From Arthrobacter sp. MYb213 (GTDB taxonomy: Bacteria > Actinomycetota > Actinomycetes > Actinomycetales > Micrococcaceae): DNA of 64,000 nt. A model generated the notes under the pieces. The model did no database searches and was not told the DNA's origin. It saw only the letters and a list, made by a program, of their open reading frames with translations. Position numbers and translations under genes: made by a program. Position 1 is the stretch's first letter; each line of letters starts with the position of its first letter. Where the stretch lies: positions 552,838-616,837 of the forward strand of contig NZ_PCQA01000002.1 of assembly GCF_002979915.1 (NCBI RefSeq), in the 5' to 3' direction. Shown piece after piece: positions 16,024 through 27,940 of the stretch.

Positions 16024-17154
16024 TTAGGATTTGGCCCAACGCAGTAACGCTACGATTCCTGCACCCTCGGGCAAGATGGAATCCGGAACGTAGCGGATCG
16101 TCGCATCGGTTAAAGCTGTAGCCCGAAGCAGAACCTCCGGTGCTGGCCACTGTCCAATCACCAGGTCCGCATGATCATCGCCTTCTTCATGCGCCACCCA
16201 CGGTTCTCCCGACAGTGCGCGCAAGGTGTGTTCGTCTTGATACTGACCCACCAAAACGACTTCCGCCTGCGCAGACTGCAAGGCCGAAACCACTTCGGCA
16301 AGACCCACAGCCAGCTGAGCCCGGCCATTGCCAGTTTGTGCCGATACGCGCTGTTCAAGCTCGGCAACTGCCGCTTCATGAGTTTCGGAAATCAATCGTG
16401 AAATTGATTCATCGACCTGCTTAGAATCAGCACCCCCAGTTCGTGTATGCGAATCGAGAACTACAACATAGGGTCTTAATGCCCCCGGAATCATCCCGGC
16501 GATCGTTTCACGCGATTTCACATCACCCGAAAGCACGATCAGCCGAACAAAGGTGTCCTTAGCCATTTGGGCAATAAGCTCGGCGACTTCTTCGGCGTTT
16601 CGCCGCGCCATCTCATCGGCTGCTGACTGATTTTTGGGCTGATCATATTCGCTAGGTACCTTACGTGCCCGGTGAATCTCTTCGGGTAATCCAACAACCC
16701 CGCGGCTTGCCACGCGTTCTGGCGAGGCGGTGTTGTATAGATGCACTTCTCCCCCGTCACGTCCGGCCTCGGCCACGAGGTAGGAGAAAGCTCCGCCTCG
16801 CGCCCTAGCAAGAGCAGTGAAATTCGGAAATGGCCCCACATCCACGGCGGCGGAATCGACTTTGAGCCCCGGAATGAGTTCGTTGAGTACCACCGTCCCA
16901 TCGTGAACTGCCACGAAGCGAGCTACCGGCGCACGAAGCCCTTTAGTGGCTTCTATCGCGTTGGTGAGTGCCTCAATGTCTGCGGCACCGGCCTGCTGGC
17001 TTTTGAGTAGCTTAGCTACTTCCCCCGGCAGCCGGTCGGCTGCTTCGTGCGCTGCGGTGGTTCCGAGCGATGCATCCACCAAGGCGGTGCACCATGACCC
17101 AGTTTTCCGATAGAGCGAAGCGTCGATTCCATTAGAATCCGCGCGTAGTGCCAT
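16024..17154 (-). CDS. Vms1/eRF1-like protein of the bacterial Rv2629 type
   Basis: 376 residues. The layout resembles the mycobacterial Rv2629 family, assigned to the bacterial eRF1-related (baeRF/Vms1) group. An N-terminal domain carries VARFVAVHDGTVVLNELIPG and a middle domain has VRLIVLSGDVKSRETIAGMI. A C-terminal L7Ae-like domain follows (QAEVVLVGQYQDEHTLRAL, later ALTDATIRYVPDSILPEGAG). The family is thought to act on stalled ribosomes or peptidyl-tRNA, but bacterial members are little studied. The ATG at 17154 has AAGGGAG 5 bases upstream and is preferred over the upstream 17172 start. Confidence 0.75.
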   Translation of the reverse strand: MALRADSNGIDASLYRKTGSWCTALVDASLGTTAAHEAADRLPGEVAKLLKSQQAGAADIEALTNAIEATKGLRAPVARFVAVHDGTVVLNELIPGLKVDSAAVDVGPFPNFTALARARGGAFSYLVAEAGRDGGEVHLYNTASPERVASRGVVGLPEEIHRARKVPSEYDQPKNQSAADEMARRNAEEVAELIAQMAKDTFVRLIVLSGDVKSRETIAGMIPGALRPYVVVLDSHTRTGGADSKQVDESISRLISETHEAAVAELEQRVSAQTGNGRAQLAVGLAEVVSALQSAQAEVVLVGQYQDEHTLRALSGEPWVAHEEGDDHADLVIGQWPAPEVLLRATALTDATIRYVPDSILPEGAGIVALLRWAKS

Positions 17155-17296
17155 GCTGACTCCCTTCCGCACGCGACCCTTGGTCGCGGTGCGACTAGAT
17201 CCGTGTGACTAACGTAACATCGCACGTCGATAGCTGGAAGAGCAAAGTACAAAGATCCCCTGTGTTAACCCAAAATCGTTACCCGACCTACGTTTA

Positions 17297-18406
17297 TTAC
17301 CAGCGACCGCGCCAGTACTGAGGTGGGTGAGATTTCTGTGCGCCAAGCTGCTGCGCGGCACGATTTGGCCACTGTGGATCACCCAATGCGGCGCGTCCTA
17401 TGCTGACACCGTCGGCCTGGCCGGTCACCAAGATGTGTTCGGCCTGGACCGCATCGGTGATGACTCCCACCGCCGTCACAAAGGCGTCATCAGGCAATGC
17501 TTGTTTCACTGCCTGAGCAAGAGGTACCTGGTAGCCGGGGCCGGTAGGGCCGTGGAAGGCCCCAATTCCGGCACTGGACAGATCAAATGCACGCGCACCA
17601 TATTCGTAGAGTTCGGTGGCGATTTTCACCGTGTCCGCGATGCGCCAACCACCCTCAACCCAGTCTTCACCGGAGAAACGAATGCCTAAGGCTTTGTGCT
17701 CTGGCCAAACCTTAACGATTGCCTGCACAATTTCGCGCAAATAGCGGGTGCGATTTTCAAAGCTGCCACCGTACTGGTCGGTGCGCTTATTAGATAGTGG
17801 TGAGAGGAACTGGTGAATCAGGTAACCGTGTGCGGCGTGAATCTGAATCAGGTCGAACCCTGCAGCATCTGCACGCTTGGCAGCCTCGGCCCAATCTTGG
17901 ACGGAACTGGCGATCTGTTCGACGCTCATCTCCGTTCCCGGATTTAGCCCGTACAGATCCTCGGCACTGGAGGTGAAAGTTTCCCAGCCGCCATCTTCTG
18001 CACTGAGACTGCCGACCTTGCCCTGATCTTCGAGTTCTTTCAACCACCCATAGGTAGAAGCCTTAACTCCGGCGTGAGCCAGCTGGACGCCAGCTGCGGC
18101 TCCGTGCGAACGGATGTACTCGGTAATTGGCTTCCACGCGTGAACCTGCTGGTCATTCCACAGCCCAGCATCTCGATCCGAGATGCGTCCTTCGGCGGCC
18201 ACCGCGGTAGCTTCGGCGATTACCAGTGAAAAACCGCCGTGAGCCATAGATCCAAGATGCGCCAATTGCCATGTGGTGGGTACACCATCTTGCTTATCGA
18301 TCACGTACTGGCACATGGGAGGCAAGACCACGCGGTTGCGTAGTGTTAGTCCCTTTCCTGCCTTCGTTGGGATAGTGACTGGGGTAAACAGTTTGCTTTC
18401 AGGCAT
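17297..18406 (-). CDS. NADH:flavin oxidoreductase, Old Yellow Enzyme family (YqjM-like)
   Basis: 369 residues forming an FMN TIM barrel. Recognisable pieces are NRVVLPPMCQY near the N-terminus, GVQLAHAGVKAS, and the paired active-site and binding block HAAHGYLIHQFLSPLSNKRT followed by DQYGGSFENRTRYL. The cysteine in PPMCQY matches the YqjM-class regulatory cysteine. OYEs reduce activated C=C bonds of enones and nitro compounds with NAD(P)H; the natural substrate is usually unknown. It stands alone between the Vms1-like gene and mgtE. Confidence 0.92.
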   Translation of the reverse strand: MPESKLFTPVTIPTKAGKGLTLRNRVVLPPMCQYVIDKQDGVPTTWQLAHLGSMAHGGFSLVIAEATAVAAEGRISDRDAGLWNDQQVHAWKPITEYIRSHGAAAGVQLAHAGVKASTYGWLKELEDQGKVGSLSAEDGGWETFTSSAEDLYGLNPGTEMSVEQIASSVQDWAEAAKRADAAGFDLIQIHAAHGYLIHQFLSPLSNKRTDQYGGSFENRTRYLREIVQAIVKVWPEHKALGIRFSGEDWVEGGWRIADTVKIATELYEYGARAFDLSSAGIGAFHGPTGPGYQVPLAQAVKQALPDDAFVTAVGVITDAVQAEHILVTGQADGVSIGRAALGDPQWPNRAAQQLGAQKSHPPQYWRGRW

Positions 18407-18468
18407 GCCTAGTGTGACGTTTCAGTTCAAGAAATTATTCCTTGATAACCAACTTTGTGAGCTAGGCA

Positions 18469-19827
18469 TCAGTGTCCGAGAACAGCCACGGCCACTGAGA
18501 AATACACGATCAGACCGGCAGCATCAACAAAGGTGGAGATAAATGGGTTGGAAAATACCGCGGGATCAACTTTTAGCCATTTGCCAATAATTGGCATCAC
18601 TCCGCCGACTCCGGCTGCGATTGTGCACAGAGCCACAAGCGTGATCCCAATGATCACCGCGATGTTCCACTCGAAAATGAAACCAGCTACGCCGAAACCG
18701 ATAGTTCCCAGACTCAATCCGAGCGTCAAGCCCACGCCAAGTTCGCGCAGCAAGACTCTTCCGATGTCCCCCACTCTCACATCTCCCATTGCCAACGCAC
18801 GGGTGACTGTCGTAGCCGCTTGGTTTCCGGTATTACCTCCGATACCTACCATCAGTGGGATGAACAAGCTCAGGGTGACCATGGATTCGAGAGTTTCTTC
18901 GAAATTCGAAAGCACTTGCACGGTGAGCGTTGCGCCGACGGCAAGCACCAGTAGCCAGACGATTCTGCTCTTGACCAAAGAACCAATCGTGGTGCTCAAG
19001 TAAGGCCGCCGTAATGGTTCGGCGCCTGAAATCCGAGCAGCACGCTGTTCATCGGAATTAGCTAGCACCGAGACCGCATCAGAATTACTGAAGACGCCCA
19101 CCACACGACGCTCAGAATCCACCACCGGGGTCAGTAGCTCTTGACTCAATACGACCTGACGGGCAGCGTCCAGCACTGGTTCTTCGGCGCTGGCACCATC
19201 GCTCGGGGTCAACAGCTCTGAAATTAGTTGCTCTTCTTTTGCTGCCAAAAGATCGCGCAGTGAAACGACGCCAACTAACCGGCGGGTCGAATCGGTAACT
19301 ACGAGCGTATAAACGCTTTCTGCGGTGTTAAGTTTGGCGCGCACTCGTTGCATGCTTTCGCGCACGGTCAGCTCTGGGTGGGAGATGACAAAGTATGGAT
19401 TCATCAGATGGCCCACGACTCCGGCTCGGTACCCCAGCAATACATTGACCTCGTCGCGCTGCGCTGAATCCAGCCCTTGCAGCAGCGTTGCGGCCAGGTG
19501 GGCAGGCAGCTCATCGAGGAGCGCCACGCGATCATCGGCAGCCATGACTGCGAAGGTCTCGCTGACCGTATCCTGTTGCAAGCCGCTGATAAGTTCGGCC
19601 TGTAATGAGGGTTCCAAGCGTGCAAAGACCGCTAGTGCTTGCTCTTTAGCTAGCAGTCGATAAGCGATGGCCATTTCTTTAGCCGAGAGCCGGTGAAGTT
19701 GTTGCAGAGTTTGCGGCAAGTTCAGCTCGCGCAACAGCGCAGCGAGTTCTTTGAAATCCTGTGATTCTAAAAGATCTTGAATCTGCGAGGATATGGTTGA
19801 GAAGTCTACTTGATTTGAAGAGCGCAT
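18469..19827 (-). CDS. mgtE: Magnesium transporter MgtE
   Basis: 452 residues, standard length. It has an N-terminal helical superhelix domain (to about residue 130), then a CBS pair (about 135-255, with YFVISHPELTVRESMQRVR), and a membrane domain of five helices. The pore motif region GIGGNTGNQAATTVTRALA is present. MgtE is a homodimeric Mg2+ channel gated by Mg2+ binding to the cytosolic domains. The 400 bases upstream hold a candidate leader ORF (20008-20064) and the terminator of sdaA. No recognisable M-box was found. Confidence 0.95.
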   Translation of the reverse strand: MRSSNQVDFSTISSQIQDLLESQDFKELAALLRELNLPQTLQQLHRLSAKEMAIAYRLLAKEQALAVFARLEPSLQAELISGLQQDTVSETFAVMAADDRVALLDELPAHLAATLLQGLDSAQRDEVNVLLGYRAGVVGHLMNPYFVISHPELTVRESMQRVRAKLNTAESVYTLVVTDSTRRLVGVVSLRDLLAAKEEQLISELLTPSDGASAEEPVLDAARQVVLSQELLTPVVDSERRVVGVFSNSDAVSVLANSDEQRAARISGAEPLRRPYLSTTIGSLVKSRIVWLLVLAVGATLTVQVLSNFEETLESMVTLSLFIPLMVGIGGNTGNQAATTVTRALAMGDVRVGDIGRVLLRELGVGLTLGLSLGTIGFGVAGFIFEWNIAVIIGITLVALCTIAAGVGGVMPIIGKWLKVDPAVFSNPFISTFVDAAGLIVYFSVAVAVLGH

Positions 19828-20007
19828 GAGGATCAGTCCAAACGGGGTTTAGACGCGTCATTCCGGTGATAGTGCGAAGCACAATTGAATCGCCACCCGG
19901 AACATAATTGGGTGACAAGTCATTCGGTCTTCGCGCGTTGAATGAAGCGAAACGAAAAGGAATCGAAGCGCGATACCCCACCGTTTAACCCAGCTCTTAG
20001 GCTCAGC

Positions 20008-20064
20008 TTAAAGAAGGAAAAAGGGAGGTCGCGTGTACATAGATCGACTAGAACCATCGTCCAT
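20008..20064 (-). CDS. Candidate 18-codon leader peptide upstream of mgtE
   Basis: A very strong ribosome site (GAGGAGGTGA) lies just before an ATG at 20064 that opens an 18-codon frame ending RPPFFLL and stop. It lies 180 bases before mgtE on the same strand. Proline-rich or translation-sensitive leader peptides control Mg2+ transporters in enterobacteria and mycobacteria, so this could be a Mg2+-responsive leader. The opposite strand also has a GTG with a GGGAGG site (20033), which weakens the argument. No conservation data were available. Confidence 0.4.
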   Translation of the reverse strand: MDDGSSRSMYTRPPFFLL

Positions 20065-20184
20065 GCAGCTCACCTCCTCGAATAGGTCCGGGCTTAAACC
20101 CGAGAAACACCTTGTTTCATTTCTATCATCTTCCGCGCCCATAAACGACACCAGCGCGACAAGATCACATCCGCGAACGCAAAA

Positions 20185-20215
20185 AGCGTGTGGTGACCAG
20201 CAGTCACCACACGCT
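20185..20215 (-). terminator. Terminator of sdaA
   Basis: A perfect 13-bp stem AGCGTGTGGTGAC (20185-20197) / GTCACCACACGCT (20203-20215) with a 5-base loop. Read on the minus strand it is followed by TTTTT and lies 18 bases after the sdaA stop. Confidence 0.9.
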
Positions 20216-20232
20216 CTTAGGTAGCTATCGGA

Positions 20233-21642
20233 TTAGCATTCAACAACGTTGACGGCCAAACCGCCCATCGCTGTTTCCTTATATTTATCGTTCATATCCT
20301 TGCCTGTTTCGCGCATGGTGATGATGACTTCGTCCAGGGTAACGTGGTGTTCCCCGTCTCCCATCAACGCCATTTTCGCGGCGTTCACGGCCTTCGACGC
20401 TGCAATCGCGTTACGCTCAATACACGGAATCTGTACTAGACCTCCAATAGGGTCACAGGTCAGTCCAAGATTGTGCTCCATGGCGATCTCTGCAGCATTC
20501 TCCACTTGAGCGGTAGTACCGCCGAGGATTTCGGCGAGGCCACCGGCCGCCATCGATGAGGCAGAACCCACTTCGCCCTGGCAGCCAACCTCGGCACCCG
20601 ATATCGAAGCCTGCTCTTTATACAGCACGCCTATAGCACCGGCAGTGAGTAGGAAGCGCACTACAGCGTCGTCTTTTTCCTCTTCGTTCCAGTATTTGGC
20701 GCCCGGGGCATAATGGGTGGCATAAAAGAGTACCGCTGGGATGATGCCGGCTGCACCGTTAGTTGGCGCGGTGACAACTCGCCCACCCGAGGCGTTTTCT
20801 TCGTTGACTGCCAGCGCTACAAGGTTGATCCATTCCTGCCAGAACACCGGATCTCGGTCTTTATCTTCCTTGCGTAGACGCTCATGCCATTCTGGGGCGC
20901 GGCGGCGAACCTTGAGTCCGCCGGGAAGCACTCCGGTACGTTCCAAGGAAGCGTCTTTGCATTCCTCCATGACCTTGTAGATATGAACTAGACCCGAACG
21001 AATTTCTTCGCGAGTGCGGTAGGTCTCTTCATTGGCCATCATGATCTCGGCAATTGACTTGCCAGAATTCTTCGAGTGTTCTAGTAAGCGTGCAGCCGTG
21101 GTGAACGGGTACGGTTGCTGCTTAACCTTTTCTTCAAGGTTTTTTTCAATGCGTTCTTCGGCGCCCTCGCGAACAATAAATCCGCCACCGACAGAGAAGA
21201 ACGTTTCGTTCAGTAGTTCTTCGCCAGCTGCATTGAGAGCAATGAACTTTACTCCGTTGGTATGGCGCGGCAAGACCGTCAGCGGGTGCTGAATCATGTC
21301 GTTGACGGTGTAGTTCAGGTCCTTGCGAGCATCCATTTGGGATGCAAAACGAAGCACTCCACTTTGTTCCATCTGTGCCAAGCGCTCATCAACTTCGGCA
21401 GGCAGAATGTTTTCTGGCTCGTACCCTTCGAGTCCAAGCATGATCGCGGTGAAGGTTCCGTGACCCCGGCCGGTCGCTGCGAGCGAACCGTAAACATCAA
21501 TGCGCAGGGAGGTGAGGGATTCAAGCTTGCCTTCACGAATCACCTGGGCCACAAATGCGTGCGCCGCACGCATTGGTCCCACGGTGTGGCTGGAAGATGG
21601 TCCAATGCCAACCGAGAACAAATCAAATACGCTGACCGCCAT
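20233..21642 (-). CDS. sdaA: L-serine ammonia-lyase (single-chain, iron-sulfur)
   Basis: 469 residues. The N-terminal beta domain has [18 protein letters not shown]. The C-terminal alpha domain contains the cluster cysteines in [18 protein letters not shown] and [17 protein letters not shown], with a terminal Cys (NVVEC). It splits L-serine to pyruvate and ammonia through an oxygen-sensitive [4Fe-4S] cluster. It lies downstream of glyA on the same strand, separated by a terminator and about 185 bases, so it is probably transcribed alone. It nevertheless completes the glycine-to-serine-to-pyruvate route encoded by the neighbours. Confidence 0.95.
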   Translation of the reverse strand: MAVSVFDLFSVGIGPSSSHTVGPMRAAHAFVAQVIREGKLESLTSLRIDVYGSLAATGRGHGTFTAIMLGLEGYEPENILPAEVDERLAQMEQSGVLRFASQMDARKDLNYTVNDMIQHPLTVLPRHTNGVKFIALNAAGEELLNETFFSVGGGFIVREGAEERIEKNLEEKVKQQPYPFTTAARLLEHSKNSGKSIAEIMMANEETYRTREEIRSGLVHIYKVMEECKDASLERTGVLPGGLKVRRRAPEWHERLRKEDKDRDPVFWQEWINLVALAVNEENASGGRVVTAPTNGAAGIIPAVLFYATHYAPGAKYWNEEEKDDAVVRFLLTAGAIGVLYKEQASISGAEVGCQGEVGSASSMAAGGLAEILGGTTAQVENAAEIAMEHNLGLTCDPIGGLVQIPCIERNAIAASKAVNAAKMALMGDGEHHVTLDEVIITMRETGKDMNDKYKETAMGGLAVNVVEC

Positions 21643-21771
21643 GACGGGTCACTTCCTTAAAACAGAGAGAATTCGGTACTGCTAGCACCAAATAATTATG
21701 TGGTGGGGTAGAAAATTGTGGTTCTTTCCCATGCCTCGCATTTTCTGTGGATGCCAGATGCGAGAGAGACA

Positions 21772-21810
21772 AAGGGCCCGGAACGCGATGTTTCCGCTTT
21801 CCGGGCCCTT
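21772..21810 (-). terminator. Terminator after glyA
   Basis: AAGGGCCCGGAA (21772-21783) pairs with TTCCGGGCCCTT (21799-21810), 12 bp. Read on the minus strand it lies 18 bases beyond the glyA stop and ends the gcv-glyA operon. Confidence 0.85.
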
Positions 21811-21827
21811 CCTTCAATCAGAAGCTG

Positions 21828-23150
21828 TTACTCGGAAACCTTTGCAAGTTCCGGATACAGTGGGTGAGCCTCGGCGAGCTTCAGCACTCGTTCCTTGAGC
21901 TCTGGCAAGACGGCGGTGTTGCCATCAGCGCCAGCAATCAAAGCCTGCGCAATAATCTCCGCAACCTCAACAAACGCAGCCTCAGAAAAACCACGAGTCG
22001 CCAACGCCGGAGTACCAATACGCAAACCCGAAGTAGTCATCGGCGGACGAGGATCAAACGGCACCGAATTACGATTCACCGTGATCTCCACCTGAGCCAA
22101 CAGATCTTCACCCTGCTGACCATCTAACTCGCTATTACGCAGATCAACCAACACCAGGTGCACATCAGTACCACCGGTCAACACGCTAATACCCTTAGCA
22201 GCAACATCCGCCTGAGTCAGACGCTCAGCAAGAATCTTTGCACCAGCCAAAGTCCGCTCCTGGCGCTCCTTAAACTCCGGAGTACCAGCGATCTTGAAAG
22301 CCACAGCCTTACCAGCGATCACATGCTCCAACGGACCACCCTGCTGACCAGGGAACACCGCCGAATTCAACTTCTTCGCAATATCAGCATCATTGGACAA
22401 AATAATGCCGCCACGAGGACCAGCAAGAGTCTTATGCGTAGTGGAAGTAACCACATGCGCATGAGGAACCGGCGAAGGATGCAACCCTGCTGCCACCAGA
22501 CCAGCGAAGTGCGCCATATCCACGAACAAGTACGCACCGACCTTGTCAGCGATCTCGCGGAAACGCGCAAAGTCCAACTGACGAGGGTAAGCAGACCAAC
22601 CAGCAACGATCATCTTCGGCTGGTTCTCCACCGCGAGGCGTTCCACCTCGTCCATGTCCACCTCATAGGTCTGCTCATCCACACCGTAAGGAACGATGTT
22701 GAACAAACGACCCGAGAAGTTCAGCTTCATGCCGTGAGTCAAGTGACCACCATGAGCCAGGTTCAAACCCAGCACGGTATCGCCCGGGCGGACCAGTGCG
22801 TGATACACCGACGCGTTCGCCTGCGCACCGGAGTGAGGCTGCACGTTAGCGAACTTCGCACCAAACAGGTCCTTCAGACGCTCAATAGCCAACGTCTCAA
22901 CAACGTCAACTTCCTCGCAACCGCCGTAGTAACGGCGGCCCGGGTAACCCTCGGCATACTTGTTAGTCAGTACCGAACCCTGAGCCTGCATTACTGCCTG
23001 CGCCGTGTGGTTCTCCGAAGCGATCATTTCCAGACCACGCTGCTGACGAGCCAACTCGGCATCGATACGCTGCGCAATCTCAGGATCCAGCTCCGCTAGC
23101 GACTGCGTCAAGGACGCAGGGGCTAGGGATTCAAAAGTTGCGTTGCTCAT
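21828..23150 (-). CDS. glyA: Serine hydroxymethyltransferase
   Basis: 440 residues. The PLP lysine is in [16 protein letters not shown]; other family blocks are [34 protein letters not shown] and the folate-site region [14 protein letters not shown]. It transfers a one-carbon unit between serine and glycine using tetrahydrofolate. The start overlaps the gcvH stop by one base (TAATG), so translation is coupled. Codon use is strongly biased (C- or A-ending codons), which leaves a 313-codon antisense frame open, a sign of a highly expressed gene. It completes the glycine cleavage operon. Confidence 0.97.
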   Translation of the reverse strand: MSNATFESLAPASLTQSLAELDPEIAQRIDAELARQQRGLEMIASENHTAQAVMQAQGSVLTNKYAEGYPGRRYYGGCEEVDVVETLAIERLKDLFGAKFANVQPHSGAQANASVYHALVRPGDTVLGLNLAHGGHLTHGMKLNFSGRLFNIVPYGVDEQTYEVDMDEVERLAVENQPKMIVAGWSAYPRQLDFARFREIADKVGAYLFVDMAHFAGLVAAGLHPSPVPHAHVVTSTTHKTLAGPRGGIILSNDADIAKKLNSAVFPGQQGGPLEHVIAGKAVAFKIAGTPEFKERQERTLAGAKILAERLTQADVAAKGISVLTGGTDVHLVLVDLRNSELDGQQGEDLLAQVEITVNRNSVPFDPRPPMTTSGLRIGTPALATRGFSEAAFVEVAEIIAQALIAGADGNTAVLPELKERVLKLAEAHPLYPELAKVSE

Positions 23151-23530
23151 TATTCGACGTTTCCACCATTCGCGCTGGCGTAATCTACTGCGGAAAGCAG
23201 TGGGCCTTCTTCGGTGACCTCAACGGTGAACAGCCAACCATTGCCGTATGGGTCTTCGTTCAGGATTGCCGGGTTATCGGCAGCTTCCTGGTTGACCTCA
23301 ACGATGGTGCCGGTCACTGGCGAGTACAGGTCGGAAACCGACTTCGTGGACTCAACTTCGCCACAGGTCTCGCCTGCGGTGACGGTGTCGCCAACTTCTG
23401 GAAGGTCAACGTAAACCACGTCGCCTAGTGCGTCGGCGGCTACCTGGGTGATGCCAACCTTGGCTGGTGATGCTGCATCGATCCACTCGTGTTCGGCCGA
23501 GTAGCGCAACGATGAAAGAACTTTACTCAC
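23150..23530 (-). CDS. gcvH: Glycine cleavage system H protein
   Basis: 126 residues. The lipoyl-attachment lysine is Lys63 in [18 protein letters not shown]. The fold is a small beta barrel, as in GcvH and lipoyl domains. It shuttles the aminomethyl group from GcvP to GcvT on its lipoamide arm. It lies 60 bases after gcvT and overlaps glyA by one base. The GVFTVEVTE-like end is replaced by [13 protein letters not shown] and a slightly long C-terminus. Confidence 0.97.
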   Translation of the reverse strand: MSKVLSSLRYSAEHEWIDAASPAKVGITQVAADALGDVVYVDLPEVGDTVTAGETCGEVESTKSVSDLYSPVTGTIVEVNQEAADNPAILNEDPYGNGWLFTVEVTEEGPLLSAVDYASANGGNVE

Positions 23531-23590
23531 GATAATTCCTCTCCCAAGGGAAATGGTGGGCGTCTTTACGACGCCCGCTTAGGTTAAACG

Positions 23591-24706
23591 TTACTTGGCT
23601 CGGGTGTAGAACGGCAGTTCTACGACCACAAATGGCAAAGTCTTGCCACGAAGGTCGACATCTAGCTCAGTTCCAACTTCACTAAATGCAACATCTACGT
23701 AACCTAGGGCTACCGGGTAGCCCAGGCTTGGCGATGGCTGGCCGGAGGTGATCTCACCAATGGTCGCCCCATCCTTGACGATGGCGTATCCGCCACGGCC
23801 TGCCCGCTTGCCTAGACCCTTCAGGCCAACAAGCTTGCGTGACTGGGTCTGTCCGCGCAGTGCCTCAAGAGCTTCGCGACCAACAAAGTTTTCGGTCTTC
23901 TTGAAGGAAACTACCGGACCAAATCCAGCGTCAAATGGGGTGCGTTCAACGGACAGCTCGTTGCCATATAGCGGCATGCCAGCTTCCAAACGCAGTGAGT
24001 CACGCGAGGCCAAGCCACAAGGAACTAACTCGTGGTCCTTGCCCGCTTCCACGGTCTTGTCCCAGATCGCGGTGGCGTCTTCGTTGGCGATGATCAGCTC
24101 GAAGCCGTCCTCACCGGTGTAGCCGGTGCGTGCCAACAGTACGTCGATACCGCCCAGAACTACTTCGATTGCCGCGTAGTAGTTCAAGTCCTTCACGGCA
24201 TTCACGGTCTGCTCATCGGTTGCCAGTGCGGTGACAATCGCTTCAGCGTTCGGACCCTGCACCGCGATCAGCGAGGTGCGTGCCGATGCGTCATCAACAA
24301 CCACGTCGAAGCCAGCTGCGCGTTCTGCCAGCTTGGCGGCGACTACCGGTGCGTTACCAGCGTTTGGAACAACCAGGAAGCGTTCTTCGCCGAGGCGGTA
24401 AACGATCAGGTCATCAAGGATTTTTCCGTCTTCGTTGAGGATCAGCGAGTACTTCGCTTTGCCGATCTTCATTACCGCCAGGTTGCCAGCCAGTGCGGTG
24501 TTCAGCGCAACGCCTGCCTCTGGACCGGTAAGCCAAACTTCGCCCATGTGGGAGAGGTCAAAAAGGCCCGCGGTGGAACGTACTGCCTTGTGCTCGGCTA
24601 GTTCCGAACCGTACTTCAGGGGCATATCCCAGCCGCCAAAGTCGGTGAACGAAGCGCCTAGTTCGGCGTGCTTCTCGTGTAACTCTGTGTGCAAAATATC
24701 AGTCAT
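23591..24706 (-). CDS. gcvT: Glycine cleavage system aminomethyltransferase (T protein)
   Basis: 371 residues from the ATG at 24706 (AGGA lies 7 bases before it; a GTG three bases earlier is possible). Family blocks are FGGWDMPLKYGSELAEHKAV, FDLSHMGEVWLTG, and RTGYTGEDGFELI, with the folate-binding aspartate in the N-terminal half. The C-terminal barrel begins near VGLKGLGKRAGRGGYAI. It releases ammonia from the aminomethyl-lipoyl H protein and makes 5,10-methylene-tetrahydrofolate. It follows the gcvP stop by nine bases. Confidence 0.97.
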   Translation of the reverse strand: MTDILHTELHEKHAELGASFTDFGGWDMPLKYGSELAEHKAVRSTAGLFDLSHMGEVWLTGPEAGVALNTALAGNLAVMKIGKAKYSLILNEDGKILDDLIVYRLGEERFLVVPNAGNAPVVAAKLAERAAGFDVVVDDASARTSLIAVQGPNAEAIVTALATDEQTVNAVKDLNYYAAIEVVLGGIDVLLARTGYTGEDGFELIIANEDATAIWDKTVEAGKDHELVPCGLASRDSLRLEAGMPLYGNELSVERTPFDAGFGPVVSFKKTENFVGREALEALRGQTQSRKLVGLKGLGKRAGRGGYAIVKDGATIGEITSGQPSPSLGYPVALGYVDVAFSEVGTELDVDLRGKTLPFVVVELPFYTRAK

Positions 24707-24715
24707 CACGATGTC

Positions 24716-27562
<2,847 letters not shown>

Positions 27563-27610
27563 GGTGCAGTTATCTCCAGGGGGATCTGTCTTGGCGCATG
27601 CCAAAGGAAG

Positions 27611-27822
27611 GTCTCTGTCCCTCCCCATCCCTGTTTCATAACCTGAGAGTTTTACACATCCGACCAACAAAGCCGGTTGCTTGCACCTTCGGTGAACCGG
27701 AACGGGCCGGTTTCTTTCCAGAGTTGCCTCGTGATGGCGGTACGGGGGCCTGAGAGTTTCCTGGGGAGGAATTGCTCCTACGGCGCCCATCCATGGTGTG
27801 AACGGGTCTCTCCCGCCATCCG
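27611..27822 (-). promoter_or_regulatory. Tandem glycine riboswitch (two gcvT-type aptamers)
   Basis: Read on the minus strand, the first aptamer begins with GGCGGGAGAGACC (from about 27820), continues through GTAGGAGCAA, and closes with GAAACTCTCAGGC and GTACCGCCAT near 27733. A second aptamer follows at once: GAGGCAACTCTGGAAAG, CACCGAAGGTGCAAGC, AAACTCTCAGGT and ACAGGGATGGGGAGGGACAG, to about 27613. These are the conserved cores of the glycine-binding RNA, and the tandem arrangement is typical. It lies between the candidate promoter (27866-27895) and gcvP, so glycine should switch on expression of the cleavage system. Confidence 0.95.
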
Positions 27823-27865
27823 TCGAAGGCTGCATTAAAGATCTAATGATCTAAAACACAGTTAC

Positions 27866-27895
27866 ATCTTACCTGCATCGGTGAGCGTAGTCCAA
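27866..27895 (-). promoter_or_regulatory. Candidate promoter of the gcv operon
   Basis: On the minus strand TTGGAC (27895-27890) and TAAGAT (27871-27866) are 18 bases apart. The implied start near 27859 is about 40 bases upstream of the first glycine aptamer. Good fit to a housekeeping sigma promoter. Confidence 0.55.
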
Positions 27896-27940
27896 GACCT
27901 AAAAATCTGCCCAGTTCATAAATGTAGCCAGTAACGTCAT

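Noticed and set aside
19828..20180. M-box Mg2+ riboswitch upstream of mgtE
   Set aside because: The conserved M-box core was not found on the minus strand.
20033..20224. A 63-codon plus-strand frame with a GGGAGG site before a GTG
   Set aside because: It runs into the sdaA terminator stem and reads like untranslated sequence; spacing to the GTG is only four bases.
22158..23099. A 313-codon open frame on the plus strand, antisense to glyA
   Set aside because: It lies wholly inside a clear glyA gene and is open only because glyA uses biased codons; no ribosome site or family match.
27563..27835. N-terminal extension of GcvP by 91 residues
   Set aside because: It translates the glycine riboswitch; the family N-terminus begins at 27562.
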